This document shows, one piece after another, positions 13,400 to 15,252 of a stretch of DNA of 15,252 nucleotides (position 1 is its first letter; the number at the start of each line of letters is the position of its first letter). This DNA comes from an uncultured Collinsella sp. (GTDB taxonomy: Bacteria > Actinomycetota > Coriobacteriia > Coriobacteriales > Coriobacteriaceae), in assembly GCA_905209765.1 (NCBI GenBank), contig CAJLUE010000041.1, positions 1-15,252 on the forward strand, given 5' to 3'. Made by a program: the position numbers and the translations under genes. Below the pieces are notes generated by a model that was not told the origin of the DNA, searched no databases, and worked only from the letters and a program-made list of their open reading frames with translations.

Positions 13400-14077
13400 C
13401 TATACCTCCAGCGGCACGATCTTGGTGCCGTGGAGCTCGGAGACGCCTAGCGCCGCCGCGACCGCGTCGCGATTTGCCGTAGTGATGCCGCCGCCGGGAA
13501 GGATGGTCAAACGATCGCCCGCATACTCGATTAAACGAGCCAGGTGATCGAAATTATCCTCGATCGACGTACCGGCCGCACCGCCATGCGTGAGGATGCG
13601 CGTAACGCCGCAGTCGGCGAGCGTATCAATGGCGTCGAGCTGAGCCTCGGGCGAGAGCTGGTCAAATGCCATGTGGAAGGTGATGTCAAGGGACTCGCGC
13701 TTGCACTCCTCGGTCGCGCAGCCCGTAGCCATAACGAGGGCGCCGAGGGTTAGCTCGTCGAGCGCCCAGCCGCCGGCACAGGGCTTGCAGCAGCCAAAGA
13801 CCAGGCCGTCAACGCCGGCACTCACAGCAAGGCCCAGGTCCATCTCCATCATGCGCAGCTCGTCCTGGTTGTAATGAAAGTCGCCACCACGCGGACGAAT
13901 CATGCACATCACTCGCGCGTCATGCTCGTGAGCGTAGCTGACCGTAGCGCTAATAACGCCGGCGGAAGGCGTGGTGCCACCGACGGCGAGGTTGTCACAC
14001 AGCTCAATGCGCCCCGCACCGGCCTCGATGGCCGCCGGCACTCGCTCAAAGTTCTCGGCACAAAACTCGTACAGCAT
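13400..14077 (-). CDS. cutC: CutC family protein
   Basis: CutC proteins are TIM-barrel proteins linked to copper homeostasis in E. coli, although the direct role and any enzyme activity remain unsettled. The 225-residue product has the whole family pattern: RIELCDNLAVGGTTPS (23-38), MIRPRGGDF (59-67), FHMAFD (134-139), RILTHGG (160-166), ILPGGGI (192-198) and LHGT (215-218). A cysteine cluster, GCCKPC at 95-100, could bind metal, but I cannot say that it does. The frame runs upstream to 14365, but the ATG at 14077 has GGGGG 7 nt upstream and starts MLYEFCAENF as family members do. The longer version would cross a large palindrome and non-family sequence. It leads a two-gene operon with the GalT-like gene. 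Confidence 0.93.
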   Translation of the reverse strand: MLYEFCAENFERVPAAIEAGAGRIELCDNLAVGGTTPSAGVISATVSYAHEHDARVMCMIRPRGGDFHYNQDELRMMEMDLGLAVSAGVDGLVFGCCKPCAGGWALDELTLGALVMATGCATEECKRESLDITFHMAFDQLSPEAQLDAIDTLADCGVTRILTHGGAAGTSIEDNFDHLARLIEYAGDRLTILPGGGITTANRDAVAAALGVSELHGTKIVPLEV

Positions 14078-14136
14078 AGTTGAACCCCCAAAGACAGCAG
14101 ACGTTTTCCGACGGGCATTGTCACACATCCCCATGA

Positions 14137-14203
14137 AGTTGCGGTGGAATAGGGACTGTTTTGGCCTCTGGAGCCCGTATTCAGTCCCTATTTCACCGCA
14201 ACT
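14137..14203. repeat. 67-nt palindromic element upstream of cutC
   Basis: 22-nt arms (14137-14158 and 14182-14203) are complementary except for one G/U-type pair, and enclose a 23-nt loop with a small GGC/GCC hairpin. It lies between the divergent cutC and the secreted-protein gene, with no T-tract on either side, so a terminator is unlikely. The loop-side sequence GACTGTTTTGGC...TCTGG recalls AACTGTTTCCTTGGC...TTCTGG of the palindrome at 3688-3779, suggesting that both belong to one repeat family. Confidence 0.7.
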
Positions 14204-14347
14204 CAAATGATCCCTCGGGGATGGAGGAAAACGGATCATTACGGCTGGCCGAAAAATGTTGCCGATGGTGAATGTTGCGCAACAAGATTTTCGAATCCCG
14301 ATTAACCATGGCAGTATCGTCATTCGAATCCAGAGGAAAGGATTGCC
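14204..14347. promoter_or_regulatory. Upstream region of the secreted-protein gene with nested repeats
   Basis: No gene is seen here. It holds an 8-bp inverted repeat, AATGATCC/GGATCATT (14206-14213, 14233-14240); a perfect 12-bp palindrome TGTTGCGCAACA (14273-14284) preceded by two AATGTTGC copies 16 bp apart (14255, 14271); and a TTCGAATCC direct repeat at 14290-14298 and 14323-14331, 33 bp apart, about three helical turns. I cannot pick a convincing sigma-70 promoter. The arrangement suggests a regulated promoter. Confidence 0.4.
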
Positions 14348-15211
14348 ATGTTTAAGAGCATCCAAAAGAGCGGAAGGATCGCGGCAGTCGCCATCGGCCT
14401 GATCGCAGCCTTGTCTCCGCTCGCATCCCCTCCTGCAGCATTAGCCGGCGGCAGCGTACCGACGCCTGAACTGGAGAAGTCATATAGCTTTAAGACCAGT
14501 GGCGCCTATTCTCACATCGGTAAGAGCGGCGATTCAATGTTCGGCTATCTGTACGATTACGATGATGATTCCAACTTAAAGAGGATTACTCTCATCAATT
14601 TCAATGACGGCAGTTCAAGCCCCATTGCTATCCCAGATAAAAGTCTTGATTCCGCATACCGCACGGGCATCGATCAACTCTATTGGATTGACGGAAGCAA
14701 TGTGGTCGTATTCTCTCCTGAAAACCAAACCCAGACAGTCCATCCCATCAATTCGGCGAAATATGCCTACACCGGAGCAACTGTCTCCGATGACGGTAAA
14801 AGAGCAGCCGTCGAGCATTATGACTATGAATCTGAGCTTAAAAAAATCGAAATCTATGACCTTAAGTCTGACAAGCTAATTCAAACATATCAATCTGATA
14901 AAGATGACTCATATTTCTACTATTCAGACGATATGAGCCGTCTCTATTTCTTGCCATACGATACTGAGAAAGGCGTTGTTTCTCTTAGGGTTTTCAATTG
15001 CGATACAGGGTCAACGGAATTGAAAACGGTTAACGTGAAAAAAGATGATAGGTCTTCGGACATCGACCATATCGTCACCAGCTCTTACTCGGACGATATT
15101 TATCTTCAGAGCGACACCGCATTAATAAAAGCGGACCGCGATGGAAATATGAGCGTTGTTTTCAACGATGATGACCACGCTCCTGAATGGCTTTATTCAA
15201 GGCTCTGTTAG
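14348..15211 (+). CDS. Secreted protein, possibly beta-propeller-like
   Basis: I do not recognise a family. The 287-residue product has a clear signal peptide: a basic start (MFKSIQKSGR), a hydrophobic core at about 11-25 and a likely cleavage after ALA at 33. No LPXTG or lipobox is present, so it is probably released. The mature part is rich in Asp, Ser and Tyr and contains recurring beta-strand patterns of the form YDxxSDKLIQTYxxD and SxDxSRLYFLPYD, as in WD40- or TolB-like propeller blades; about four to five could fit, fewer than a closed seven-blade propeller. The chain may be a partial propeller or end early at the TAG (15209-15211). Base composition is visibly AT-richer and codon use less GC3-biased than in the neighbours, hinting at recent acquisition. 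The ATG has GAGGAAAGG upstream. Confidence 0.8.
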   Translation: MFKSIQKSGRIAAVAIGLIAALSPLASPPAALAGGSVPTPELEKSYSFKTSGAYSHIGKSGDSMFGYLYDYDDDSNLKRITLINFNDGSSSPIAIPDKSLDSAYRTGIDQLYWIDGSNVVVFSPENQTQTVHPINSAKYAYTGATVSDDGKRAAVEHYDYESELKKIEIYDLKSDKLIQTYQSDKDDSYFYYSDDMSRLYFLPYDTEKGVVSLRVFNCDTGSTELKTVNVKKDDRSSDIDHIVTSSYSDDIYLQSDTALIKADRDGNMSVVFNDDDHAPEWLYSRLC

Positions 15212-15252
15212 ACCAGGATTGACATACATGTGTCCCCACGGTGCCATATCGT

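Noticed and set aside
14078..14365. Longer N-terminus for CutC
   Set aside because: It crosses the 67-nt palindrome and has no family similarity; the ATG at 14077 matches known CutC starts.
15219..15252. TTGACA at 15219-15224 as a -35 for a gene beyond the window
   Set aside because: No good -10 lies 16-18 nt downstream before the sequence ends; the best box is more than 20 nt away.

Overview
The window reads as a chromosomal segment from a high-GC Gram-positive gut bacterium of the Coriobacteriia, most likely Collinsella or a close relative. This rests on the GC-rich third positions, the CCA-encoding tRNA, the infC-rpmI-rplT, recJ-rel and class II aldolase genes and the protein sequence style; no database was consulted, so the genus is an inference. 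Most genes lie on the minus strand. From right to left the window is housekeeping and nutrient genes, with small regulatory and repeat structures in the gaps. 

Layout: 1-302 has no recognisable gene but several hairpins and TATATA boxes. 303-1740 is the translation operon infC-rpmI-rplT (minus), with a terminator at its end and a long leader containing what looks like an attenuator just before infC. 1767-2078 holds tRNA-Leu(CAA), its terminator and, beyond it, a duplicated 3' tRNA fragment with a second copy of the terminator; a 120-nt run of palindromes lies between them. 2118-3551 encodes a cytoplasmic transglutaminase-like protein. 3688-3779 is a large palindromic element. 3800-4666 is fba, a class II fructose-bisphosphate aldolase. 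4862-11345 is a leftward unit: a small leader ORF, a giant RecJ exonuclease fused to a RecQ-like helicase, the (p)ppGpp synthetase/hydrolase Rel and a glyoxalase-II-like metallo-hydrolase. 11570-12568 (plus) is a bile acid:sodium symporter family transporter, divergent from recJ and convergent with the next pair. 12599-14077 is a two-gene operon (minus), cutC and a GalT-like HIT-superfamily protein. 14137-14203 is a second large palindrome. 14348-15211 (plus) is a secreted, lower-GC, beta-propeller-like protein of unknown role. 

The most interesting points are: (1) the single-polypeptide RecJ-RecQ-like fusion, which would couple unwinding and 5'-3' resection; (2) infC probably starting at an AUA codon, because its Shine-Dalgarno sequence lies inside the only upstream AUG, behind an attenuator-like leader; (3) the tRNA-Leu 3'-end and terminator duplication; and (4) two related-looking REP/MITE-like palindromes. 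I found no defence system, CRISPR array, intact mobile element or biosynthetic cluster.
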